A stretch of 64,000 nt of DNA from Anabaena sp. UHCC 0187 (GTDB lineage: Bacteria > Cyanobacteriota > Cyanobacteriia > Cyanobacteriales > Nostocaceae): NCBI RefSeq assembly GCF_009712035.1, contig NZ_VILB01000011.1, positions 395,100 through 459,099 of the forward strand, in the 5' to 3' direction. Shown in pieces: positions 10,607 through 18,848 of this stretch (the stretch's first letter is position 1; each line of letters begins with the position of its first letter). The notes under the pieces were generated by a model. That model made no database searches. It worked only from the letters and a program-made list of their open reading frames with translations, and was not told the origin of the DNA. The translations under genes were made by a program, and so were the position numbers.

Positions 10607-11224
10607 TTATATAAGTCCTCGGTGGTCATTCTTCTTGTGATCAACTCCAGCATCACCATCGGCACTTGGTTTAGATGGTCTTCAGGCCTGAAGCGATATC
10701 CTCCAAGAATATTGAGAATGGCTACGCCACGCTACGCTATGCACATACATTGTCTTTGAAGCCAATCACTAATAATTTTCACCAGCTTGTTACTGGTATT
10801 GCAAGTCATTATTTTTTATAGTGACAACTACAACAATAATTATGGCTCCAAAGATTCGCTTTAGAACCTTGAGGAATTATAATGATTTAAAATGCGACAA
10901 TTCTTTAAGTTAGTTTAAGTATCTTATCAAGGTGTAAAATAATTTAATCTATCCTTCCCCAGATATATTAATGCACATCATCTATGAGTCATTACATTTT
11001 CTGGTAGTTTATTACCCAATAATAACGGGTAAAGGCAAGTAAAGGAGGTAGGAGACCATGGTTTTCAGGGAAAAAATAAAACCTTTTTGCCGATCATTAC
11101 TCGTCAAAATATCCTTGACAGACTACTCTTACCGTCAGAAGTCAAAGATCAAAAGCTTATAAATTAGGCTTTTAATCTGTTTTAAATATCTCACTCTCAA
11201 CGATTTATGATTTATAAACAGTAG
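10607..11224. other. 618-bp region upstream of the kai operon
   Basis: Separates the divergent histidine kinase and kaiA. It contains a perfect 14-bp palindrome CTTCAGGCCTGAAG (10680-10693) and a CGCTACGC-type iteration (10720-10742) resembling repeats common in Nostocales. The rest is AT-rich and should hold the kai promoter. No convincing ORF or RNA gene is seen. Confidence 0.5.
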
Positions 11225-11806
11225 ATGTTATTACCTATATTGCTTTTACAAACAGATATAAAAGGATTTCTTCATAGACCATTTGTACAAGAAAAATACA
11301 AAGGTTTAGTTGTGCGGATATGGGATTTTATTGAGGGGGTGATCACTCGATGCTACTGGCAACCAATTGCTATTACATCTAGTCAAATATACTATTCACC
11401 GCATCAGCCACAAAACTATAATCAAAAACTAGAAAATAAAGATAATTATTTGTTTGCCTTTGGCCAACAGAGAAAGTCACAAATCTTTCAGAATATGAAT
11501 CCCATCGAAAAACAGGAACTTTTAGCAGAACTTAAATCAGATTACCGTCATATTATTATAAATTATTTTATTAGTGATCAAGCATTAAAAGAAAAAATTG
11601 ATAAATTTATCAATGCCTTATTTTATGCTAGTATTCCTGTGCCACAAATTATAGAAATGCACATGGAAGTCATTGATGAATTTGCCAAGCAATTAAGGCT
11701 GGAAGGCAGAAGCGATGAAGCATTGCTCGATTACCGTTTGACCTTAATAGATATTTTGGCACATCTTTGCGAAGTCTATCGCTGCTCCGTTGCTAAAATC
11801 AATTGA
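11225..11806 (+). CDS. kaiA: circadian clock protein KaiA, short form lacking the N-terminal pseudo-receiver
   Basis: KaiA stimulates KaiC autophosphorylation through its C-terminal four-helix domain. Residues 91-193, from MNPIEKQELLAELKSDYR to the end, match that domain, with FINALFYASIPVPQIIEMHME and LRLEGRSDEALLDYRLTLIDILAHL. The N-terminal pseudo-receiver (about 135 residues in Synechococcus) is absent, as known in Nostocales. The start is uncertain. The ATG at 11225 gives 193 residues with an unfamiliar first 90; the ATG at 11495 gives 103, close to the very short Anabaena form. Neither start has a strong Shine-Dalgarno sequence. It is the first gene of kaiABC. Confidence 0.88.
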   Translation: MLLPILLLQTDIKGFLHRPFVQEKYKGLVVRIWDFIEGVITRCYWQPIAITSSQIYYSPHQPQNYNQKLENKDNYLFAFGQQRKSQIFQNMNPIEKQELLAELKSDYRHIIINYFISDQALKEKIDKFINALFYASIPVPQIIEMHMEVIDEFAKQLRLEGRSDEALLDYRLTLIDILAHLCEVYRCSVAKIN

Positions 11807-11896
11807 ATGCCGCAAGGTAAAATTTGTAGTTGCATTCATGTATATAATCCTGCAATTTTTGATATTTCACCTCTATCTCTTAGGAGTCTATATTGT

Positions 11897-12211
11897 ATGA
11901 ATGAAGCGAAAAAAACCTATGTTCTCAAGCTATATGTCGCAGGAAACACCCCTAATTCAGTGCGGGCTTTAAAAACCCTCAAAAATATCTTAGAGGAGGA
12001 ATTTCAAGGTGTTTATGCTTTAAAAGTGATTGATGTCCTGAAAAACCCCCAGTTAGCCGAAGAAGATAAAATACTAGCTACACCAACGTTATCAAAAATT
12101 TTGCCCCCACCTGTGCGGAAAATTATTGGTGATCTCACAGATAGAGAAAGAGTATTAATTGGATTGGATCTTCTTTATGAAGAATTAAGTGGAGAATATG
12201 AAAAAGAGTAA
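11897..12211 (+). CDS. kaiB: circadian clock protein KaiB
   Basis: Fold-switching thioredoxin-like protein that binds the KaiC CI ring, sequesters KaiA and starts dephosphorylation. The ATG at 11897, with TAGGAG at 11881-11886, gives 104 residues beginning [20 protein letters not shown], the canonical KaiB start and length. [20 protein letters not shown] and an acidic C-terminus follow. The frame is open back to 11807, but those residues are not KaiB-like. It is 90 bp after kaiA and 76 bp before kaiC. Confidence 0.96.
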   Translation: MNEAKKTYVLKLYVAGNTPNSVRALKTLKNILEEEFQGVYALKVIDVLKNPQLAEEDKILATPTLSKILPPPVRKIIGDLTDRERVLIGLDLLYEELSGEYEKE

Positions 12212-12287
12212 CATAACATATTTGTTTAGTTATTAAAAACTTTCTTGATTTTAAAAACCTGGGTTGAATATCCATATTATATAAACC

Positions 12288-13847
12288 ATGAATAAAAGAG
12301 AGCAACCTGAACAAAAACACATATCTGTTAGTGGTGTAGAGAAAATTCACACAATGATTGAGGGCTTTGACGATATTAGTCATGGCGGATTGCCCGTTGG
12401 TCGAACTACTTTAGTTAGTGGGACTTCGGGGACAGGCAAAACTTTATTATCATTGCAATTTCTTTATAATGGCATCACTTACTTTGACGAACCAGGAGTA
12501 TTTGTCACCTTTGAGGAATCACCCAGTGACATTATTAAAAATTCCCATATTTTTAATTGGAATTTACAAAGTTTAATTGATGACGGTAAATTATTTATTC
12601 TCGACGCATCTCCAGATCCTGAAGGTCAAGATATAGTCGGTAATTTTGATCTATCTGCCTTGATTGAACGGTTACAATATGCCATTCGTAAATACAAAGC
12701 CAAACGAGTTTCCATTGATTCAATGACAGCTATATTTCAACAATATGAAGCTGTCGGGGTAGTGCGGCGGGAAATTTTCCGGTTGGTAGCACGTCTAAAA
12801 CAATTGCACGTCACCACCATCATTACCACTGAACGGGGTGAAGAATATGGACCAGTAGCATCTTTTGGAGTTGAAGAATTTGTTTCCGATAATGTAGTAA
12901 TTTCTCGCAACGTTTTAGAAGGAGAACGCCGCCGCCGAACTATTGAAATTCTCAAATTACGCGGAACAACCCACATGAAAGGCGAATATCCTTTCACAAT
13001 TACCAATGCAGGAGTTAATATATTTCCCTTGGGAGCGATGCGTTTAACACAACGATCTTCTAATGTTCGTGTATCTTCAGGGGTAAAAATTCTTGATGAA
13101 ATGTGTGGTGGTGGTTTCTTTAAGGACTCGATTATCTTAGCAACAGGAGCTACAGGTACTGGTAAAACTTTATTGGTTAGTAAGTTTATCCAAAATGGCT
13201 GTGTTAATGGTGAACGAGCCATATTATTTGCTTATGAAGAATCTCGCGCCCAACTTTCACGGAATGCTTCTTCCTGGGGAATTGATTTTGAGGAATTAGA
13301 ACATCAAGGGTTACTAAAAATAATTTGTACCTATCCCGAATCAACTGGTTTAGAAGATCACTTACAAATTATTAAATCAGAAATAGCCCATTTTAAACCC
13401 GCGCGCATTGCCATTGATTCACTTTCAGCCATGGCTAGAGGCGTTAGTAATAATGCTTTTCGTCAGTTTGTAATTGGTGTCACAGGTTATGCCAAACAAG
13501 AGGAAATTACTGGCTTCTTTACTAATACTACAGACCAATTTCTGGGTTCTAATTCCATTACTGAATCCCATATTTCCACGATTACAGATACAATCTTGAT
13601 GTTGCAATACGTAGAAATTCGAGGAGAAATGTCCCGAGCCATTAACGTATTTAAAATGCGCGGCTCGTGGCACGATAAGGGAATTCGTGAATACAATATT
13701 ACGGCAGACGGACCTGATATTAAAGATTCATTCCGTAACTATGAGCGAATTATTAGTGGTGCGCCTAATCGCGTTAGTATAGACGAAAAGGCAGAACTTT
13801 CTCGCATTGTCAAACGTTTTGAAGACAAATCGAGTTTTGACGTTTAA
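12288..13847 (+). CDS. kaiC: circadian clock ATPase/autokinase KaiC
   Basis: Double-domain RecA-like ATPase that forms the clock hexamer. 519 residues, as in Synechococcus. CI Walker A is GTSGTGKT (45-52) with catalytic glutamates in FVTFEESPS (76-77); CII Walker A is GATGTGKT (287-294) with FAYEESRAQ. The phosphorylation site is intact in SITESHISTITDT, giving Thr425, Ser430 and Thr431 (equivalent to T426/S431/T432). The C-terminal tail ends the protein normally. Third gene of the operon. Confidence 0.98.
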   Translation: MNKREQPEQKHISVSGVEKIHTMIEGFDDISHGGLPVGRTTLVSGTSGTGKTLLSLQFLYNGITYFDEPGVFVTFEESPSDIIKNSHIFNWNLQSLIDDGKLFILDASPDPEGQDIVGNFDLSALIERLQYAIRKYKAKRVSIDSMTAIFQQYEAVGVVRREIFRLVARLKQLHVTTIITTERGEEYGPVASFGVEEFVSDNVVISRNVLEGERRRRTIEILKLRGTTHMKGEYPFTITNAGVNIFPLGAMRLTQRSSNVRVSSGVKILDEMCGGGFFKDSIILATGATGTGKTLLVSKFIQNGCVNGERAILFAYEESRAQLSRNASSWGIDFEELEHQGLLKIICTYPESTGLEDHLQIIKSEIAHFKPARIAIDSLSAMARGVSNNAFRQFVIGVTGYAKQEEITGFFTNTTDQFLGSNSITESHISTITDTILMLQYVEIRGEMSRAINVFKMRGSWHDKGIREYNITADGPDIKDSFRNYERIISGAPNRVSIDEKAELSRIVKRFEDKSSFDV

Positions 13848-13956
13848 AATAGACGATAGTGCGATATTCCTTCCTGAATATTAGCATTGTGCTATATTCT
13901 GTGGTGAAGACAAGTATTCTGCCGCTAAATTAATATTTTTTGTGTGAGGGGATGCG

Positions 13957-15951
13957 GTGAAAGGACAGCAATTATTCCATAGTTTCTTACCTGGTGTGAC
14001 AGCAGCAGTATTAACAACTCAGCCCGCTTGGGCTACGGTTATTAAAGTCAGTGATGTACAGCTAACGTCTTCTCCTAGTGTTTTAATTTCTACCGATAGT
14101 AGAAATTTATTCACAGACAATAGCTTACTGCCCAAGAGTAAAGTTAAAAGTAACCTAGGATTATTACCTGCTAGTTATTTCAGTCAAGGTAGTACCAACG
14201 AGCTTGGTAAGTACAGTCTACCTGTAATTATGGCTGACAATAATCTCCGCATTGAGGGGGAAAAAATCCCCAAAAATGATGAAAGTAGATTTGTCAGTTT
14301 TTCTGATCTATCAAATAATAATTTACTGATTGTTAATAATCCTAACTCAAATAACTTAGGTAATTCTGAACAGCAATTGGATAATGGTGATGTCGGGGTA
14401 GCAAAGTTACTAGCAGCTAGTAACTGTCCACAGCCTAAGAACCAAGCAGCTTTGCTGGTTGTTTCTAACACCTGTTTACCTAAAAATACTCATGATTGGA
14501 TCGCACAAACAACTGTTCCTACTACCTCGGAAACCACTACACCTGTGCCAGTGGAGAATATCCAATCTGCACCTAGTCAGCCCGTAGATTTTCCTAATGT
14601 TCCCAATAATTTGAATCCTAGTCCTAATCCGCTGTTATATCCGACACAAGCACAGGAAGTCAAAGTTGAGGGAAATCAGCCCATTAGTTTGTCCCAGGCT
14701 TTGGAACTGGCTAAACGGAATAACAATGATTTACAAGTGTCCGTCTTACAACTGGAACGGAGTAAATCAGTTTTACGCGAAGCCCAAGCGGCTTTCTTAC
14801 CCAGTGTAGATTTGAGCGCTGATATTACAAATAGTCGCAGCGTTGGTAGTACACTAGCGGTTGACCAAGCGAGAAAAACAAATCCTTTGATCGATGACGC
14901 TCCATCCAATACGACATTCAGCGGTACGGCACAGGTAAGATATGATCTTTATACCTCTGGCAGACGAAATGGGGCTATTAAAGAGGCTGAGGAACGGATA
15001 CGCGTACAAGAATTGGATGTAGAAAGGCAATCTGAAGAAATTCGTCTGAATGTGGCTAAGGCATATTATGACTTGCAACAAGCTGATGAAAACGTCAGAA
15101 TTTCTCAGTCAGCGGTGGAAAATGCTCAGGCTAGTTTGAAAGATGCAGTAGCTTTAGAACGGGCTGGTGTGGGTACTCGTTTCGATGTGTTGCGATCACA
15201 GGTAAATTTAGCCAATTCTCAACAAGATTTAACTAATGCCGTCTCTCAACAACAAATTGCCCGTCGCAGGTTAGCACCACTATTGAATTTACCCCAGTCA
15301 GTAAGTATTAGTGCGGGCGATCCCGTAAAACTAGCAGGTTTATGGCAGCATCCTCTAGAACAAAGTATCGTTTTAGCCTATCAAAATCGTTCTGAATTAC
15401 AACAAAACTTAGCACAGCGCAATATTAGTGAAGCTCAAAGAAAACAGGCTTTAGCATCTTTGGGGCCACAAATTAGTTTGGTCGGCAGATATAACTTGTT
15501 AGATCAGTTTGATGATGGCACAAGCGTTAGCGATGGTTATTCCTTGGGAGTGCAAGCCACCCTCAGTTTATATGATGGGGGCGCAGCAAAAGCTAGAGCA
15601 GCCCAATCTAAAACCAATATTGCGATCGCCGAAACTCAATTTTCTGAACAAAAAAACCAAATCCGCTTCCAAGTAGAACAAGCTTATTCCACCCAAGCAT
15701 CAAATTTGGAGAATGTGCAAACTTCTAATGCTGCTTTAGAACAAGCTAAAGAATCTCTGCGGTTAGCACGGTTAAGATTCCAAGCTGGTGTAGGGACTCA
15801 AACTGATGTTATTAACGCATTAAATGACCTCACTCGTTCCGAAGGTAATCGCATCAAAGCAATTTTGGATTACAACCGCGCTTTAACGGAATTACAAAGA
15901 TATGTTACCTCCAGAGGTTTGAATCAGTTACAGGAATCAGGAGTCAAGTAA
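13957..15951 (+). CDS. hgdD: TolC-family outer-membrane efflux protein, HgdD-like
   Basis: Outer-membrane channel partner of type I secretion and RND efflux systems. The GTG start at 13957 (AGGGG just upstream) gives a signal peptide: MKGQQLFHSF then LPGVTAAVLTTQPAWA. A low-complexity linker of about 200 residues follows, then two OEP repeats from about residue 240 (ISLSQALELAKRNN) to the end with long coiled-coil helices. In Anabaena PCC 7120 the tolC homologue next to kaiABC is hgdD, needed for heterocyst glycolipid export. The hgdD assignment rests on that synteny; the TolC family is clear. Confidence 0.88.
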   Translation: MKGQQLFHSFLPGVTAAVLTTQPAWATVIKVSDVQLTSSPSVLISTDSRNLFTDNSLLPKSKVKSNLGLLPASYFSQGSTNELGKYSLPVIMADNNLRIEGEKIPKNDESRFVSFSDLSNNNLLIVNNPNSNNLGNSEQQLDNGDVGVAKLLAASNCPQPKNQAALLVVSNTCLPKNTHDWIAQTTVPTTSETTTPVPVENIQSAPSQPVDFPNVPNNLNPSPNPLLYPTQAQEVKVEGNQPISLSQALELAKRNNNDLQVSVLQLERSKSVLREAQAAFLPSVDLSADITNSRSVGSTLAVDQARKTNPLIDDAPSNTTFSGTAQVRYDLYTSGRRNGAIKEAEERIRVQELDVERQSEEIRLNVAKAYYDLQQADENVRISQSAVENAQASLKDAVALERAGVGTRFDVLRSQVNLANSQQDLTNAVSQQQIARRRLAPLLNLPQSVSISAGDPVKLAGLWQHPLEQSIVLAYQNRSELQQNLAQRNISEAQRKQALASLGPQISLVGRYNLLDQFDDGTSVSDGYSLGVQATLSLYDGGAAKARAAQSKTNIAIAETQFSEQKNQIRFQVEQAYSTQASNLENVQTSNAALEQAKESLRLARLRFQAGVGTQTDVINALNDLTRSEGNRIKAILDYNRALTELQRYVTSRGLNQLQESGVK

Positions 15952-15952
15952 A

Positions 15953-16098
15953 AGGGCAGGGGGCAGGGGGCAGGGAGCAGGGGGCAGGGAGCAGGGGGCA
16001 GGGAGCAGGGAGCAGGGGGAAGGGGGGGGCAAGAATTTATTTTCCCAATCCCCAATCCCCAATCCCCAATCCCCAATCCCCAATCCCCAGTCCCCAAT
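15953..16098. repeat. heptameric repeat arrays (GGCAGGG/AGCAGGG and CCCCAAT)
   Basis: Right after the tolC stop codon is a run of about ten GGCAGGG/AGCAGGG-type heptamers, then AATTTATTTTCC, then CCCCAAT repeated about seven times. The two halves are not complementary, so this is not a simple terminator. It fills almost the whole gap to the next gene. Confidence 0.85.
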
Positions 16099-16138
16099 AC
16101 TGTAAAATAGTTTTCAAACCTGGTCTAGTCAAAAACTC

Positions 16139-16522
16139 ATGACTAAAGTTACATCACAAGAGATTGCAAAGTTCCGTTCTGATTTGGTAAATGATCCTCA
16201 AGCTATGGAAGCATTAGACTTGATCGAGGATTGCGATGGAGATTTAGAAGATGCAGTAATGACTCTGGCTATTCGGGCTGGACAAGAACCAGAACAAACC
16301 AATTCCGACTGGTTAGATGCTTTAGCCAAAAAATGGCGGGCTGTGATTTGTGAACAAGAATATCGAGAAGACTTGTTAAATGGGTCAATTCAAGAGATGA
16401 TAGTACATCTAAGGACAATACCGAGTTTTCCCAAAAGTCTGGCTACACCCGTTTTAATTTATATTCTTAAACAAGGTGTGAATAATTTTTGTGAGCCTTT
16501 GGATTTGCTAAAGTCACATTAA
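16139..16522 (+). CDS. conserved hypothetical protein
   Basis: 127 residues, acidic and without signal peptide or membrane segment (MTKVTSQEIAKFRSDLVNDP). The segment MEALDLIEDCDGDLEDAVMTLAIRAG looks like a small helical, UBA-like module, but I do not assign a family. It is followed after 18 bp by the membrane protein gene, so both are probably expressed together. Codon use looks like its neighbours. Confidence 0.7.
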   Translation: MTKVTSQEIAKFRSDLVNDPQAMEALDLIEDCDGDLEDAVMTLAIRAGQEPEQTNSDWLDALAKKWRAVICEQEYREDLLNGSIQEMIVHLRTIPSFPKSLATPVLIYILKQGVNNFCEPLDLLKSH

Positions 16523-16540
16523 TCCTGAGTTTTAAAATTG

Positions 16541-17041
16541 ATGAATTATCTTGTTGCTGTATTATCAGATCGCATTCAAGCAGAAGCCGCTGATTTAGCT
16601 TTAGAAAGAGAAGGCATAAATGGCACTATTCTCGGTAGAGGATATAAAAGTGCTGATGAATTTGGTTTAATTGACCCCAAAGAACAAGCGAAAAAACAAG
16701 TAAAATTAATGGCGATTTGGTTAGTACCATTTGGCTTTTTTGCTGGTTTTACCTTCAGTTTTATTACCGGTTTAGATACCTTTGCTTGGGCTGGAGAAAT
16801 TGGTAATCATGTAGTTGGCGGCATTTTGGGCGCTGGTAGTGGTGCAATGGGTAGTGTATTTGTCGGTGGTGGCGTTGGTTTATTTGAGGGTGGTGGTGAT
16901 GCTTTACCCTACCGTAACCGCTTAGATGCAGGTAAGTATTTAATTGTGGTGCAGGGTTCGGAAACTCTCACCCGTCAAGCTACTCGCATTATCCGCCAGT
17001 TTGAACCGGAGAATATCCAAGGTTATGCTGAAACTAATTAG
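16541..17041 (+). CDS. glycine-rich membrane protein of unknown function
   Basis: 166 residues from the ATG at 16541 (a TTG one codon earlier is also in frame). A cytosolic N-terminal part MNYLVAVLSDRIQAEAADLALE is followed by two hydrophobic segments (about 60-82 and 95-120); the second is very rich in Gly, with GGILGAGSGAMGSVFVGGGVG resembling a glycine zipper. A soluble tail follows. No function can be assigned. Confidence 0.68.
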   Translation: MNYLVAVLSDRIQAEAADLALEREGINGTILGRGYKSADEFGLIDPKEQAKKQVKLMAIWLVPFGFFAGFTFSFITGLDTFAWAGEIGNHVVGGILGAGSGAMGSVFVGGGVGLFEGGGDALPYRNRLDAGKYLIVVQGSETLTRQATRIIRQFEPENIQGYAETN

Positions 17042-17176
<135 letters not shown>

Positions 17177-17180
17177 ATTC

Positions 17181-17960
17181 ATGCTACCTAGAGAAGAACT
17201 TTTAAAAGGTGTTGAAAACCGCGATACTGTTGCCCGTGTAATTGATCACGCAGATCAAGCTATTAAGACGTGGGAAGTGGTATTTACAGATTTTTTGTCT
17301 CCGCCGGAGTTGGCGGAAATTCAACGGGTATTTAGCCGCTTGACGGAGGTGCATTCTGTGGCTTGGGGTGGATATCCCCAAGCGGAAAGACAAAGGTTAG
17401 CGATCGCTCGCGCTGATTTACCATTAGATCAGTCTCAAGTCGTTATTGTGGCTTTAGAAATTGCTGGTAATTTCTTGTTTGATACAGCCAATCACCGGGA
17501 TTTTTTAGGGGCAATGCTGGGAACGGGGATTGTGCGGGAAAAAACCGGAGATGTGATTGTATTGGGGGAAAGAGGGGCGCAGGTGATTGTTGTGCCTGAA
17601 TTGGTAGAGTTTTTGGAGATGAGTTTACAACAGGTGCGTTCTGTGCCGGTGAAAACTCGACGGATTGATATTAATGAGTTAAAAATCCGTGAACCGAAGA
17701 AGAAGGAAATGACGACGGTGGAGGCTTCTTTGCGGTTAGATGCGGTGGCTTCGGCTGGGTTTGGGATGTCCCGGAGTAAGATGGTAGATTTGATAGATTC
17801 CAATGATGTGCGTGTCAATTGGAAGGAAGTCACTCAAGCCAGTTCCCATGTTAAAACAGGGGATTTAATCGCTATTCGGGGGAAAGGGCGGTTGGAAGTT
17901 GGGGAAATTGCCGTTACTAAAAAGGATCGCTATCGGGTGCAATTGACTAGATATATGTAG
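17181..17960 (+). CDS. photosystem II S4-domain protein
   Basis: 259 residues of the YlmH-like family known in cyanobacteria and plants as photosystem II S4 domain protein. The N-terminal part (1-175) holds the conserved VAWGGYPQAERQRLAIAR block; the C-terminal S4 RNA-binding domain (about 180-255) includes LRLDAVASAGFGMSRSKM and VNWKEVTQASSHVKTGD. Association with photosystem II is a family annotation; RNA binding is inferred from the S4 fold. Confidence 0.85.
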   Translation: MLPREELLKGVENRDTVARVIDHADQAIKTWEVVFTDFLSPPELAEIQRVFSRLTEVHSVAWGGYPQAERQRLAIARADLPLDQSQVVIVALEIAGNFLFDTANHRDFLGAMLGTGIVREKTGDVIVLGERGAQVIVVPELVEFLEMSLQQVRSVPVKTRRIDINELKIREPKKKEMTTVEASLRLDAVASAGFGMSRSKMVDLIDSNDVRVNWKEVTQASSHVKTGDLIAIRGKGRLEVGEIAVTKKDRYRVQLTRYM

Positions 17961-18029
17961 GATAAAATTTTGGTTTTAGGGATTGACAGATTATATTTTA
18001 TCTGATAGATTATTAGTCTGTGTGATTAC

Positions 18030-18103
18030 GGACGGTTAGCTCAGGTGGTTAGAGTACATCGTTGACATCGATGGGGTCGTTGGTTCGAGTCCAATACCGT
18101 CCA
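18030..18103 (+). tRNA. tRNA-Val (anticodon GAC)
   Basis: A complete cloverleaf can be folded. The acceptor stem is GGACGGT (18030-18036) with ACCGTCC (18096-18102) and discriminator A. The D arm contains TAGCTCAGGTGGTTAGA. The anticodon stem is CATCG/CGATG with loop TTGACAT, placing GAC at 18064-18066. The T arm has GGTTCGAGTCC. CCA is not encoded. GAC decodes GUC and GUU valine codons. Confidence 0.95.
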
Positions 18104-18108
18104 TATCT

Positions 18109-18128
18109 ACAGGGAATAATTTCCCTGT
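18109..18128. terminator. hairpin after tRNA-Val
   Basis: ACAGGGAA, loop TAAT, then TTCCCTGT form a perfect 8-bp stem five bases after the tRNA 3' end, followed by TTTAA. It is a likely terminator for the tRNA and could also serve the convergent gene that ends at 18152. Confidence 0.55.
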
Positions 18129-18151
18129 TTAATAGTTAAAATTAGCCGTTT

Positions 18152-18439
18152 TTATTTACCACCATAAAAAAAGGCAACTTCCTTTTCTTTTAAAGGTGCA
18201 AAACCAGCTTCAACTAGTTTTTGATCAAGTTCAGCCTGGGGAATATGTTTAGCACCAATCCGAACAATTCGAGAACGCATAGTATTAGATACACCACTGC
18301 GCTGTCTGCTTGATTCTAAACCCATAACTTGTTCATATAGGTCTAATTTAACGATAGGAATAGGAGAACCATCAAAGTCAATTCCCCGCGATATCGCTCT
18401 ATCAATAGCATCTGCACCGGTGGTAATTTCAGTAGACAT
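18152..18439 (-). CDS. conserved cyanobacterial small protein
   Basis: 95 residues from ATG 18439 (MSTEITTGADAIDRAISRG). It is rich in charged residues and has no membrane segment. The C-terminal half (SRIVRIGAKHIPQAELDQKL, ending in FFYGGK) looks like one compact folded domain. I have the impression of a broadly conserved cyanobacterial family but cannot name its function, so it stays hypothetical. The tRNA lies convergently downstream. Confidence 0.7.
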   Translation of the reverse strand: MSTEITTGADAIDRAISRGIDFDGSPIPIVKLDLYEQVMGLESSRQRSGVSNTMRSRIVRIGAKHIPQAELDQKLVEAGFAPLKEKEVAFFYGGK

Positions 18440-18504
18440 GGTAACGTATTTTCAAAGATGTTGAAATATTTTATCAGGGAATGAGGGCAATTGACAATTG
18501 ATAA

Positions 18505-18762
18505 TTAATAATTACTAGATTTGCGTGTAATTAAACCACCTGCAAACGCCCCTAAAATTGTCCCTGTCCAAAGTCCCGCAGATGTTCCTTGCCAACTTGC
18601 TCCTGGAGTCACTAAAGCACTACACATTTGTTTAAATCCCCAAGCCTGGTTTTGACATTTTTGGCTATGTAGCATTACGGTGATTTGTCCACCTATTAAA
18701 GCAGTAAAAAAACCGGAGGAAAGTGCCAAAAAGGTACAAATCAGAATGCGTTTTTTAATCAT
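18505..18762 (-). CDS. small membrane protein, hypothetical
   Basis: 85 residues from the ATG at 18762 (a TTG at 18780 would add six). It has a basic start MIKKRILIC, a hydrophobic helix (about 5-28), a short loop with two Cys (SQKCQNQAWGFKQMCS), a second hydrophobic segment (about 57-77) and a basic end RKSSNY. This is a two-helix hairpin of unknown role. The Cys pair could form a disulphide if the loop is extracytoplasmic. Confidence 0.55.
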   Translation of the reverse strand: MIKKRILICTFLALSSGFFTALIGGQITVMLHSQKCQNQAWGFKQMCSALVTPGASWQGTSAGLWTGTILGAFAGGLITRKSSNY

Positions 18763-18848
18763 AATTTTTGTCTCACGCAATCTCTCTTAGAGATCCCGAA
18801 GGGTAGGCGCAAAGGCGCAAAGGAAGAAATTACGCCTTTTGCTTTTTA

